Shown here: piece by piece, positions 49,163 to 60,158 of the stretch
Layout of the letters: every line of letters begins with the position of its first letter
How positions within the stretch are numbered: the stretch's first letter is position 1
Assembly (NCBI GenBank): GCA_021613375.1
Contig: CM038705.1
Location: 11,918,711-11,982,710, forward strand
DNA: 64,000 nt
Source: Megaleporinus macrocephalus
Taxonomy: Eukaryota > Chordata > Actinopteri > Characiformes > Anostomidae
Direction: 5' to 3'
Program-made: the position numbers and the translations under genes
Notes under the pieces: model-generated
The model's database searches: none
What the model was told of the DNA's origin: nothing
The model's input: the letters and a program-made list of their open reading frames with translations, nothing else

Positions 49163-49236
49163 ACCACAGTGGCCTTATGGCTAAGGCACTGACCTCCTAT
49201 GCCAGAGATTGGGGGTTCTTGTCCCATCTGGCAAGG
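49163..49236 (+). pseudogene. tRNA-Arg(CCT)-like pseudogene or SINE head
   Basis: The core tggccttatggctaaggcac, followed by gacctcctatgccagagatt and gggggttcttgtccca, follows tRNA-Arg-CCT from A box to T arm with the anticodon CCT in a CTCCTAT loop. The acceptor arms (accacag and ctggcaa) do not pair, and the anticodon stem has an A-C mismatch. It cannot be a working tRNA and is best explained as a retroposed tRNA or SINE-type relic. Confidence 0.65.
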
Positions 49237-50134
49237 GCGTAGGTGTGGGTTTGACATTGGGGGGGGGACACATTTGCTAATATGAATCAAAGCCCGCCCT
49301 GTCCCCTAAAATATTACCTATAAGCTGATTCCACTGTAGGTAAGGTAGTAAATCACTGTATGTATAGTGACGTTGAACAACTAAATAAATAAACGTTATC
49401 TGTACTTGTTTATTATTAGATTAATTAGATATCACTTTACAAACTAAACAAGACACTCCACATTACATGGTACTACTTAAATTATACATGCAATGCAATT
49501 TTTCTTAATTTTTTAACGTATGTAGTGTAGCAGCAGGCTGCAGTTTGGGACGTGGCCAGAGAGTAATGTAACTTTACGTTGCAGAGTGCTTTCTGACAAA
49601 AGTTAATATAAACATTAGCTAACCCAAACCCTCCTAGTCTGTTACCATAACAACACATTCTACAAAAGCCGGTTTTATTGCAGTATATTGTAGGGTCGTG
49701 CCAATAGCAACTGGCGCTGGGTTATTAGCTCCTCACATGTTGGGTACACTCCCAGTGTTTGTTTTCTTTTTAAAAGAGCTGGTATTTTGAGTGAGTTCAA
49801 TAAATCTCTGAAATGAGTAATATTCCTGCATCTGGCTTGTTTACTTCTTCACGATATACTGTCATTGTTGCTGTTCATTGCTCTCATCACTGACCTCGTG
49901 TTTAAAGCTGGCGCGAGCTACCTGACGCTCCAGCGAGATGAGAGCTCGGGTCAGTGAAGCTGCTGACTGCAGGATATTTCTGAACAGGCATCTCAACACA
50001 AACCTTAACAAAGTGAAAGACTCAGAACACCTAAGAACCAGAGTCTGTTGCTAACAACAAACACAGCGCGTGAATTGCGAAGGCTGCCAAAACAAGTTTT
50101 TTAAAAACAGTTTCGGCTTTTCTGTAGTTTTGGG

Positions 50135-50225
50135 TGGGACAAATCCACCTGTTTCTAGTATTGGGTTGGACAACTCCACCTGTTTCTAGTATTGGGTGGG
50201 ACTTGTCCCCCCATCCCCCCTGGTT
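50135..50225. repeat. 31-bp tandem duplication
   Basis: The phrase ccacctgtttctagtattgg occurs at 50145 and 50176, with related gggtgggac words on each side, giving about two and a half copies of a 31-bp unit. Confidence 0.85.
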
Positions 50226-51854
50226 CCTACACCAATGCCACCTTGGGTGTGGAGCCAAACGCAAGCAAGAGCTTAGAATAGTGTGTTCCCTGAAGGAAGC
50301 GGTTGACTGGTTGCACAGCGTGAGCCAGTGTAAAGATTTGCTCCTGACCTTGATAAGGACATTTGCTCTGTGATGAAATGGTGAAGGACACATGCAAGGG
50401 TGTAGATTTGCTCTTGACATTGGTGGGGACCTATGAACCTACCCCGCCACACCCCATTGCCTTTATTTTATCTTTGCTTCACAATAAAAAGATAAAGGAC
50501 TAACATACTACATATGCTATTCTACGTGCTTTTCACCTACTGAGAATAACAAGTTAGAATTTAACTTCAATTATATAATGTTAAAATTCATGTTAAACTA
50601 ATGACTGACAAAGAAGTAGTTCAGACTTCCGTGCAAATGAAACAGGTCTCCTACATCAGCAATAATAAAAGTAGATGGAGCTCCATAATCTCCACAAAAC
50701 CAAAATAACAATCCCAGAAAGCAATTCAATCTTTCTTAATGTTTCAATTAAACTCGAAGACATAGGCTACTTTCAGCGAGTTTCAAACCAGTAAACAGTG
50801 AGTTTATATCTAAAGACTTATCTACGTTACTTCAGCCATAGTGCAACTGACCTCTCTTATACACTAGCATTAATAAAAATAGGAACACTGCTTGTTATTC
50901 ATAACTACAGATGATGTTAGCCTGCTGGATGCTGAGTTTCAAAGCCAAGCTTCGCCATTAACGTTATTATGATGAACTCATTTCATTAGTGAACTAGACT
51001 TTAAGTGACTTAAACGACATGTTTCTTTGTTAGCTCTCTTTTCACACCCATATGTCACCTATGACTGTAAAGTTTTCCAGATTCAGTTTTGGCACTGCTA
51101 ACAACCAAACGTAGCTACAGGGTCTCACGTGACAGCAGAGAAAGACACAGCCAATCACACTGACCATATGACTTGAGTAGAGAACTTGATGTAACCCTTT
51201 CTGCACCTCTAGGTTAAGATCGGTGTCTTTTTTCGGAGGAGGTCAAATTATTGGTAGGGACAATTCAATAATCACTGGATATTGGTGGGGACACGTCACC
51301 TCCATCAATGCTAATTCTATGCCCTTAAATGACATCCCGATATGTCATCATGGTAGTAGGTAGCTCTCAACACAGTTGATGTTAAAGCACGACATCTACC
51401 ATCAACCTTCTTTCTGAAGGCCTCAGAGAGCTCTTTGTATCTGGTCATGGCAATCCCACTCACCTCAGCAATCCAGAGCAAACCAAGCTCAATGTACGAG
51501 ACAGAGTCCTCCCAAATCAGCTCTGAAGAAGTTCTAATCATCTACAGCTGATGTGCTGCTTCTGTTTATACTTTTGGGCATTAAAAGTTGTAATAAATGC
51601 AGGGTGTTCTAATCTTTTCCTCTCTGGAAAATGAATGCATGATTTCAAAAGACAGTGTTCAGTTGTACTATCTCCACCCCTCCATCCATGTTGTTCATAT
51701 GAAGATTAAAAATCTATATGGTTTAATGGGTGCCCTGGTTCTTTTAGATTACTTTTGTTTCATTGTAATAATGCAACAGTATTTCTCAACATTGAAACTA
51801 AAATTCAGCTCTTTATGTCTTTTAAGTGATTCAAATGTGGAAACTGGAGGCTTG

Positions 51855-51975
51855 AGACTTGCTTGACTTATAGCAGGAACTTGACTTGCTTGAATTTTTC
51901 CACAGTGACTTGAGACTCGCTTGAGACTTGAAGGTTAAGACTTGAGACTTGCACATGAGTGACTTACTCCCATCT
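51855..51975. repeat. GACTTG-rich dispersed repeat
   Basis: Runs of cttgagacttgc, agactcgcttgagacttg and aagacttgagacttgcacat form a known fish repeat type built from GACTTG/GACTCG words. Similar patches lie at 355-445 and 3680-3710. Confidence 0.6.
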
Positions 51976-51994
51976 CTGGCATTCGCTCATCTGC

Positions 51995-52625
51995 CTTCAC
52001 ATACATATGAACTTGAGTTCATATGCATCCCATTCTTAATACATAGGGTTTAATATAATGTTGGCCCAGCCTTTGCAGCTATAAGAGCTTCAACTCTTCT
52101 AGGAAGGCTCTCCAGACGGTTTAGGAGTGTGTTTATGGGAATTTCTAACCATTCTTCCAGAAGCACATTTGTGAGGTCAGACATATTGGACGAGAAGGCC
52201 TGGCTCACAGTCTACACTCTAATTCATCCCAAAGGTGTTCTATTGGGTTGAGGTCAAGACTCTGTGGAGGCCAGTCAAGTTCTTCCACACCAAACTCGCT
52301 CATCCATGTCTTTATGGACCTTGCTTTGTGCAATGGTGTGCAATCATGTTGGAACAGTAAGGGGCAGTGCCTGAACTGTCCCCACCAAGTTGGGAGCATG
52401 AATTGTTCAAAGTCTCTTGTTGAACAGGTGGCATCCTATCACGGTACCATGCTGGAATTCCCCGAGCTCTTGAGAGCTTATTCTTTCACTTAGAATTCTT
52501 TTCACCATTCTTTCACTAATGTGTGTAAAAACAGTCTGCATGCCAAGGTGCTTGGTTTTATATACCTGTGACCACTGAAGTAATTGGAACACTGGACATA
52601 CCCTTCCAAAAAAACATGAGCATTA
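51995..52625 (-). mobile_element. Tc1-like transposase fragment (DDE C-terminus)
   Basis: The minus strand encodes CPLLFQHDCTPLHKARSI, then FGVEELDWPPQSLDLN and PIEHLWDELE. These are the second and third catalytic blocks of Tc1-type DDE transposases (FQxDNAPxHKA and the DLNPIEHLWDxLE box). The flanking plus-strand phrases gcagctataagagcttcaac and ctttatggaccttgctttgt are the usual antisense text of this family. The segment from 52400 to 52600 has the transposon's end region (ggtggcatcctatcacggta). The reading frame is interrupted, so this is a dead copy. Confidence 0.8.
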
Positions 52626-54040
52626 ATATGGAGCTGCCCGCTCCACTTCTAGGGCAGCTTTCCATAAGATTTTGGAGTGTGGGATGTGCCAAGCTTTTGT
52701 GAGGTCAGGCATTGATGTTGGAGGAAGTTTAGCCCAAAGGTTTTTATTGGTTTTGAAGTCTTTGTGATTCTCTACACCAAACTCCTCAAACTATATCTCT
52801 ATGTACCTTGCTTTGTGGCCAGCCATCCTCACAGAGACACCTGACCATTACACTTATATGAGCTCGCTGGACAGCTTCCCCCCTCCAACCCACGTCTGGA
52901 AAGGCTTTACACAAGATTTTGGAGTGTGGGAAGTTTGCCAGCTCAGTCAGAGGAGCCTTTGTGAGATCAGGTATTGATGTTGGATGATAAGTTTATCTTA
53001 AAGGGTTTTTTATTTGTTTTGAGATCAAGTGTCTGTACACTTCACTGTAGTTTCTCACTTAGTCTTAGAGCACCTCACTTTGTGCCCAGGGACACAGACA
53101 TGCTAGAACAGCAAAGGGTACAAACTCTGAAAAATAGCCCCAGACCATTATCCCTCCTCAGCCAAACTTTTGGTACTATGCATTCTGGTCAGTAGAGCTT
53201 TTTGGTATCCAACAAGACTAGATTTATCCACCAGACTGATTGATTAATCACTCCAGAGAAACACGTTTCCACTGTTTGTGGCAAGTTTTACACCAGTTCA
53301 ACCAGCACTTGATATTCCATATGGTGATCTTAGGCTTGTGGGCCATTTCGTGAAGCTCTGAATGCAAAGTTCTTTCAGTTTGGAAATCTGTAGTGACTGA
53401 TATAACAGAGTATAGGTGTTGCTATACGCTTTAGGCTGTGACACTGTTATTCTGCTGATGCTGCTCCTAGACACTTCTATTTCACAATAATAGCACTTTC
53501 AGCTGACTGGGCTGGATCTAGCAAGGCGGAAATTTCACAAACTGACCTGTGACAATGCTGGCGTCCTATGACTGTGCCACATTTAAGCTCTTTGAACTGT
53601 TCAGTACTATCCATTCTACTGCATGTGTTGGTCTATGGGTGGCTATGTGTTGAGATCTTATACACTCTTTTGCATAAGGTATGGTAGAAACAAATAATTA
53701 GAAGGCGTCTCAGCATGCTTCTGGCTATACAGTATATTTAATTAATGGACAAAAGTTTTGGGACACCTACATATTACACATACAGCAGCTTATATGACAG
53801 CCCATTCTAAATCCATAGGCATTAATCTGGAGTTGGTTCTCCCTTTGTAGCTATGACAGTTTTCACTCTGCAGGGAGTGCTTTATACAGGGTTTCAGAGA
53901 GTGTCTGTGGATGAGAGGGAGTGGCTTGCAGTCTCTGCTCTAGATTATCCTAAAGATCAGTGTTCAGTGGGGTTAAGGTCCAGGCTCTGTGGGGGCCAGT
54001 CAAGTTCTTTCACACCATACCCATATAGGCCTTGCACTGT
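52626..54040 (-). mobile_element. Decayed Tc1-like copies
   Basis: Three degraded stretches repeat the same family text with many changes: ttttggagtgtgggatgtgc (52668) and a similar ttttggagtgtgggaagttt (52917); actccagagaaacacgtttc (53251); and a third copy starting near 53790 with ccataggcattaatctggag. The terminus ggacaaaagttttgggacac lies at about 53743. The last copy runs directly into the CT-rich array. No functional frame remains. Confidence 0.65.
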
Positions 54041-56285
54041 GCTTCTCTCTCTCTCAGCGACTGTACTGTTCTCTCTCCCTCAGTGACTGTGCTGCTCTCT
54101 CTCTCCCTCAGTGACTGTGCTGCTCTCTCTCTCCCTCAGTGACTGTGCTGCTCTCTCTCTCCCTCAGTGACTGTGCTGCTCTCTCTCTCCCTCAGTGACT
54201 GTGCTGCTCTCTCTCTCCCTCAGTGACTGTGCTGCTCTCTCTCCCTCAGTGACTGTGCTGCTCTCTCTCCCTCAGTGACTGTGCTGCTTTCTCTCCCTCA
54301 GTGACTGTGCTGCTCTCTCTCTCCCTCAGTGACTGTGCTGCTCTCTTTCTCCCTCAGTGACTGTGCTGCTTTCTCTCCCTCAATGACTGTGCTGCTTTCT
54401 CTCCCTCAGTGACTGTGCTGCTCTCTCCCTCCCTCAGTGACTGTGCTGCTCTCTCTCCCTCAGTGACTGTGCTGCTTTCTCTCCCTTAGTGACTGTGCTG
54501 CTCTCTCTCTCCCTCAGTGACTGTGCTGCTCTCTCTCTCCCTCAGTGACTGTGCTGCTATCTCTCCCTCAGTGACTGTGCCGCTCCCTCTCCCTCAATGA
54601 CTGTGCTGCTCTTTCTCCCTCGGTGACTGTGCTGTTCTCTCTCCCTCAGTGACTGTGCCGCTCCCTCTCCCTCAATTACTGTACTGCTCTTTCTCCCTCA
54701 GTGACTGTGCTCTTCTCTCTCCCTCAGTGACTGTGCTCTTCTCTCTCCCTCAGTGACTGTGCTGCTCTCTCTCCCTCAGTGACTGTGCTGTTCTCTCTCC
54801 CTCTGTGTCTGTAATGCTCTCTCTCTCCCTCAGTGACTGTGCTGTTCTCTCTCTCTCTCCCTCAGTGACTGTGCTGTTCTCTCTCTCTCCCTCAGTGACT
54901 ATGCCGCTCCCTCTCCCTCAGTGACTGTACTGCTCTTTCTCCCTCAGTGACTGTGCTGTTCTCTCTCCCTCAGTGACTGTGCTGCTCTCTCTTTCCCTCA
55001 GTGACTGTGCTGCTCTCTTTCTCTCTCCCTCAGTGACTGTGCTGCTCTCTTTCTCTCTCCCTCAATGACTGTGCTGCTTTCTCTCCCTCAGTGACTGTGC
55101 TGCTCTCTCTCTCCCTCAGTGACTGTGCTGCTCTCTTTCTTTCTCCCTCAATGACTGTGCTGCTTTCTCTCTCCCTCAGTGACTGTGCTGCTCTCTCTCC
55201 CTCAGTGACTGTGCTGCTCTTTCTCCCTCAATGACTGTGCTGCTTTCTCTCTCTCAATGACTGTACTGCTCTTTCTCCCTCAATGACTGTGCTGCTTTCT
55301 CTCCCTCAGTGACTGTGCTGCTCTCTCTCTCCCCCAATGACTGTGCTGCTTTCTCTCCCTCAGTGACTGTGCTGCTCTCTCTCTCCCTCAGTGACTATGC
55401 TGCTCTCTCTCTCCCTCAGTGACTATGCTGCTCTCTTTCTCTCTCCCTCAGTGACTATGCTGCTCTCTTTCTCTCTCCCCCAATGACTGTGCTGCTTTCT
55501 CTCCCTCAGTGACTGTGCTGCTCTCTCTCTCCCTCAGTGACTGTGCTACTCTCTCTCTCCCTCAGTGACTGTGCTGCTCTCTCTCTCCCTCAGTGACTAT
55601 GCTGCTCTCTCTCTCCCTCAGTGACTGTGCTACTCTCTCTCTCCCTCAGTGACTGTGCTGCTCTCTCTCTCCCTCAGTGACTGTGCTGCTCTCTTTCTCT
55701 CTCCCTCAGTGACTGTGCTGCTCTCTCTCTCTTTCTCAGAGACTGTGCTACTCTCTCTCCCTCAGTGACTGTGCTACTCTCTCTCTCCCTCAGTGACTGT
55801 GCTGCTCTCTCTCTCCCTCAGTGACTGTGCTGCTCTCTCTCTCTTTCTCAGAGACTGTGCTGCTCTCTCTCTCTCTCCCTTAGTGACTATGCTGCTCTCT
55901 CTCTCCCTCAGTGACTGTGCTACTCTCTCTCTCCCTCAGTGACTGTGCTGCTCTCTCTCTCCCTCAGTGACTGTGCTGCTCTCTCTCTCTTTCTCAGAGA
56001 CTGTGCTACTCTCTCTCTCCCTCAGTGACTGTGCTACTCTCTCTCTCCCTCAGTGACTGTGCTGCTCTCTCTCTCCCTCAGTGACTGTGCTGCTCTCTCT
56101 CTCTTTCTCAGAGACTGTGCTGCTCTCTCTCTCTCTCCCTCAGTGACTATGCTGCTCTCTCTCTCCCTCAGTGACTGTGCTACTCTCTCTCTCCCTCAGT
56201 GACTGTGCTGCTCTCTCTCTCCCTCAGTGACTGTGCTGCTCTCTCTCTCTTTCTCAGAGACTGTGCTGCTCTCTCTCTCCCTTAG
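54041..56285. repeat. CT-rich minisatellite (roughly 75-80 units)
   Basis: Units of about 24-36 bp read gtgactgtgctgctctctct plus ctccctca, varying in the length of the CT run. A variant with ctctttctcagagactgtg recurs near 55738, 55849, 55996, 56109 and 56256. Its alternating spacings of about 111 and 147 bp show a duplicated block of about 258-260 bp. It begins inside a decayed Tc1-like copy at the phrase ttgcactgtgcttctctctc. Confidence 0.96.
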
Positions 56286-56895
56286 AGACAGTGATGGCTT
56301 CTTAAAGCTGCTGCTTGGCATGAGGCTGAGACTTCACTGGACTGATTGCAGAAACACTGTCGAACAAATACTTAGTTTACACTCAAGGCTGAGAGTGAGT
56401 GGGAGGAGAACACAAGAATATTAAAACTTGTTTACTAAATACATTTTGTATGTTTAATCCACATAGATTGTGGCTACACTAACCGTAAGAGGAGTGTTGA
56501 AAAGAGGAACTGTTGTTTAGTGGCTGTAACGAGTGTGACAGGATTCTGACAGGACAGCCATAACTCGCTAGCATCTTATCTTCAAAGCTTAGGTAATAAC
56601 TGGCTCCTCCAGCGATTTAAAAACCTTCCCGCTCTTATCCGATGACAGGATAATAGTAAAATGTTCAGCCCCCTCAGAGCATCCTAGAAGGGTAAAACCA
56701 ATAAATATGTATGAGCTTTAAACAACATAGACCACAACCATTTACATTTGACTGAAATGCCATCATTGTCCTGTGGATAACACACTGTGAACTGTTAAGC
56801 ATGAGCTTCTCAAACTCATATACCTAAATCCTAATCAGTCTATCACAAGGGTACTGACTTGAATGGGCTTTAAGACTGAGATACTGTATGTAAAT
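56286..56895. other. No gene seen
   Basis: Intergenic sequence with no coding frame, RNA gene or repeat that I recognise. Confidence 0.5.
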
Positions 56896-56899
56896 GAGC

Positions 56900-57436
56900 T
56901 AAACTAGCGCTCAAAAGTTTAGGATCACTTTAGAATTTCATTTTATGCAATTTTCGTGCAATTCATGCAATTTTCATGCAATTCACAAACAATATTGTCC
57001 ATTTCATAATTAATTCAAGTGTATCAGATGATTTTTAAAGAATAAAAATGTTTGTCTATTTTTGTATAGAGGCTTATTTTGCATATAGTCCTATTATCAG
57101 TAATTCTCAGTCCTCTGTCTAAATCTCCTGGTACGGCCACCAATCCAAGTTAAGGATGTTATTGGACTAATTGGTTGTTAGGACACTCTTGCTCAATTGT
57201 GATGCACAGCTGAAAAACATTCTACTAATAAGTGAGTATAAAAGAGAGAACAACATTCTAGGTTAGTTTAGTATCTGAAGCATCAGCAGTTGATGACTTG
57301 CTGACCGACTCAAAATGACCAGAAAGAAACAACTTTCTTTAGAGACCCGTCAGTCCATTGTTGTGTTAAGGAAGGAAGATACTCCATTAAAACAAGAACA
57401 TTTCACTGTGATCCCAAACTTTTGAGCGGTAGTGTA
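56900..57436 (+). mobile_element. Internally deleted Tc1-like element
   Basis: The ends gcgctcaaaagtttaggatc and gatcccaaacttttgagcgg are inverted repeats of the common Tc1 terminus. Near 57313 the plus strand opens MTRKKQLSLETRQSIVVLRK, the start of a Tc1 transposase DNA-binding domain. After about 30 codons the sequence jumps to the right terminus, so the catalytic domain has been deleted. TA dinucleotides flank the ends, as expected for Tc1/mariner insertion. Confidence 0.75.
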
Positions 57437-57559
57437 AGTTCTGATTGGCTGCCTTGCATCATGCCTTATTCAAAAAGCTGCCTGGGCTAAAACACTCCTT
57501 ATAACTTCAGCATGAACAGGTGGGGCTAAACTGTTCCTCAGTTTAGGGGGCCATGACGT

Positions 57560-58010
57560 TGACAGCTCTTCCCCCAACAGTGACCAGTCAGAATTTTGGA
57601 ACAGACAGGCAACCTGCTTCAGACGACCTAAGAGTATGGACAGTGCAGTACGGGTGCAGGAGCTCAGCTAAGTAGGCAGGATCTAAACCATGAAGAGATT
57701 TATATGTTAGCAGGAGGAGTTTAAACTGGATCCGAAGCTTGACAGATGGCCAGTGTAACTGTAATAGAACTGGGGTGATATGAACTGATTTTAGAACGAG
57801 TGAGTATTCTAGCTGCTGTGTTTTGTAAGTATTGAAGATGGCTAATAGCTTTGTTTGGAATGCCAATAAGAAGAGAGTTACAGAATTCTATTCAGGATGA
57901 TACTAAAGCATGAACCAGCGTTTCAGTATCTTTTATGGAGAGCAAAGGTCTAAGACAAAATATTACGGAGATGGAAGAAAGCTGATTTTACCAGGGCCTT
58001 AATGTGTGAA
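57560..58010 (-). mobile_element. L2-like LINE C-terminal fragment, antisense
   Basis: The minus strand reads HITPVLLQLHW, then IQFKLLLLTYKSLHGLDPAYL and LRSSEAGCLSVPKF (given in pieces), the classical C-terminal region of L2-type reverse transcriptase proteins. The frame is open for about 90 codons but lacks the catalytic palm. Confidence 0.75.
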
Positions 58011-58164
58011 AACTCATCTGCCATGTTAAAGACTCTGTGGAAATGTAGTGAATGTAGTAAAACATATGTTCTCAAATTTAAACATCAAAATCTCTGATAT
58101 AAAAACAATGTGGAAAAAAATCAGTTTCCACAGACTCTTTAATATGGTGGACGAGTTTTACAGC

Positions 58165-59135
58165 TCATGCATTATCAAATAATATCAAATAAGCCACGAA
58201 GAACAATGACATCACTTGTCATTTCAAGGCTTGACTACTGCAACTCACTCCTTGCTGGTCTTCCACTGCAGGCCATCAGGCCCATACAACTGATCCAGAA
58301 TACAGCAGCACGGCTCGTCTTCAATCTTCCCAAGTATCATATCACTCCACTGCTGCGCTCCCTTCACTGCCTACCTGTAGCTGCTCGCATTCAGTTTAAA
58401 GTTCTGATGCCTACAAAGCCAAGAATGGACCAGCTCCTCCTTACCTTATGGCAATGGTCAAAAGTCGAACCACACCTCGAGCCCTTTGTGCTTCAAGTAC
58501 GGCTCAGCTTGACCCACCATCACTCAAGATTCATGGAGGACACGCAACAAGACTCTTTGTCCTGGCACCCAGATGGTGGAATGAACTTCCACTGGCTGTC
58601 CGAACAGCGGACCCTCTCACGGTCTTCAAACGCAGACTGAAGACCACGATCTCTTTGTAAAGCACTTATAAGCACTGATCTACAGAAGCATTGGTATAAA
58701 CCCGACAAGACGGGTTTCTGTCCTGGAGCCCAGATGGTGGAACGAACTTCCACTGGCTGTCCGAACAGCGGGCTCTCTCACGGTCTTCAAACGCAGACTG
58801 AAGACCACCATCTCTTTGTAAAGCACTTATAAGCACTGATCTACTGAAGCATTGGTATAAACTGTAATTGCACTTGATCTTCTAGAAACTCTGGCTAAGT
58901 ATTGCACTTGTATGTAGTCTTGTATTTATTCTCTTCTCTGTAGGTATTTTAGTCTTGCTAGATGTTGCTCTGTGTCTAATCTTATATTTTGTTGTCTTCT
59001 TTCTAGGTATCAGCACTAACACTTGTTTATGGCAGTGTTTGAGCTCGAGTAGTTTGGACTTAAACCTGTTTGTACTAGATAGAGATACATACTCTGGATA
59101 AGAGCGTCTGCTAAATGCCGTAAATGTAAACATAA
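58165..59135 (+). mobile_element. L2-like LINE 3' end with a 161-bp tandem duplication
   Basis: The plus strand reads VISRLDYCNSLLAGLP, IQNTAARLVF, HITPLLRSLHCLPV and AARIQFKVL, typical L2 blocks. The C-terminal phrase RWWNELPLAVR follows near 58570. The segment from about 58545 to 58700 is repeated at an offset of 161 bp (agatggtgga at 58571 and 58732), duplicating the ORF end and part of the 3' UTR. The 3' end is taagagcgtctgctaaatgc plus a GTAAA-type tail near 59120, the usual L2 terminus in fish. It is 5'-truncated. Confidence 0.82.
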
Positions 59136-59676
59136 ATAACAACAGTGAAAACAACAAAAAGCATTTTTAACTCAGGCAACCAGCAAACAATTATTAGTAT
59201 AATTATTTGTATTATTTTAATAAAATATACATGGTAGACCACGATACACACAGAGAGATAAAACAAAACGTCACAAAACAAATCAAAACTGCTAGACTGA
59301 AGCAAAAATATTTACAGGACAGGCATTCAATCATGCTGCAAGTATGTAAAATGAAGAGGAACCACAAATAAATAAAGAGTTTCACAATAACATGCAAATA
59401 AGAATCAACAGTCAGTAAAAGCAGGAACATTAGAAATCCTCACAATATAAAAGCAACACTTCCAGTGGCAAAAGCTATCTACATTTGTAAAGTGCGCCAT
59501 TCGTAAATGTACAAAAAGAGAGAATGTTATAAAATCAAGTTCTGATTTTAGCTCAGAGTTTTATATAAAGCTAAGCATTAAGGCTGTCGTCCAGTAAAAA
59601 AGCACAATTTTGAAAGACATAAGTTGAGATAAAAATATAAATAGTTTTCCATTAAAGTATAAGCATAGCACAGAAC

Positions 59677-59689
59677 TAGAACCCGACCG

Positions 59690-59768
<79 letters not shown>

Positions 59769-60158
59769 ATAATTACAGGCTGTTTTGGTTACTCCACTAT
59801 TGGGATTTGAACTCACAACCTGCTGACAATAGGGCAACATGTTAGATGTTGTGCCACTGGTGTAAGCCACACCCCTTTATTTAAAAATATAAGATAAAAT
59901 ATATCCAAACCAAAGTTTGAAAAACATGGAAAATACCTGTAATTTCACCTATGTAGGAGAGTGTCTGCAATTTGTATAGTTACACAGTTATTAAGTGTCA
60001 ATGAAGATCATTTGAACCAAAACAACTGAAATATAACCATAAAATCTAAAATCAAAACTTATAATCATATTAGCAGATATCATTGGTAATCGGAATTTTT
60101 AGCACCTTGATATCGGTATCCATATCGGCCACAAAGCGTTCGTATCGGTCGGGCCCTA
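59677..60158. mobile_element. hAT-type MITE with internal (TA)n
   Basis: The left end tagaacccgaccgatataaa and the right end (reverse complement tagggcccgaccgatacgaa) are clear inverted repeats. Flanking 8-mers cacagaac (59669-59676) and cacagaag (60159-60166) match at 7 of 8. A TA tract of about 38 units (59692-59767) starts just inside the left terminus. A tRNA-like segment is nested further in. Confidence 0.8.
59785..59865 (-). pseudogene. tRNA-like SINE head inside the MITE
   Basis: On the minus strand, accagtggcacaacatctaa followed by gcaggttgtgagttcaaatc and ccaatag has an A-box-like start and a good B box (GAGTTCAAATCCC). Spacing of about 40 nt fits a pol III promoter of tRNA origin. 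No foldable full tRNA was found, so a SINE or tRNA relic is more likely. Confidence 0.45.

Larger units (their letters stand above)
48650..51482. mobile_element. Inverted pair of Tc1-like N-terminal fragments around a 2.6-kb insert
   Basis: 48650-48720 (plus) and 51480-51410 (minus) share tctggattgttgaggtgagt/tctggattgctgaggtgagt, gggattaccatg/gggattgccatg and ggccttcagaaa. The minus copy reads MTRYKELSEAFRKKV, resembling a Tc1 transposase N-terminus. Inside, taagggtgtagatttgctct (48729) faces aagggcatagaattagcatt (reverse complement near 51326), both followed by ATTGGTGGGGAC-type words. The first motif recurs directly at about 50397. The class of the inner element is unknown. No intact gene was seen within. 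Confidence 0.5.

Noticed and set aside
49163..49236. Functional tRNA-Arg gene
   Set aside because: The acceptor stem does not pair and the anticodon stem has a mismatch, so it is a pseudogene or SINE-type relic.
58167..58640. 157-codon plus-strand frame as a host gene
   Set aside because: It is the C-terminal part of an L2-like LINE, with LDYCNSLLAGLP and IQNTAARLVF motifs, truncated at its 5' side.
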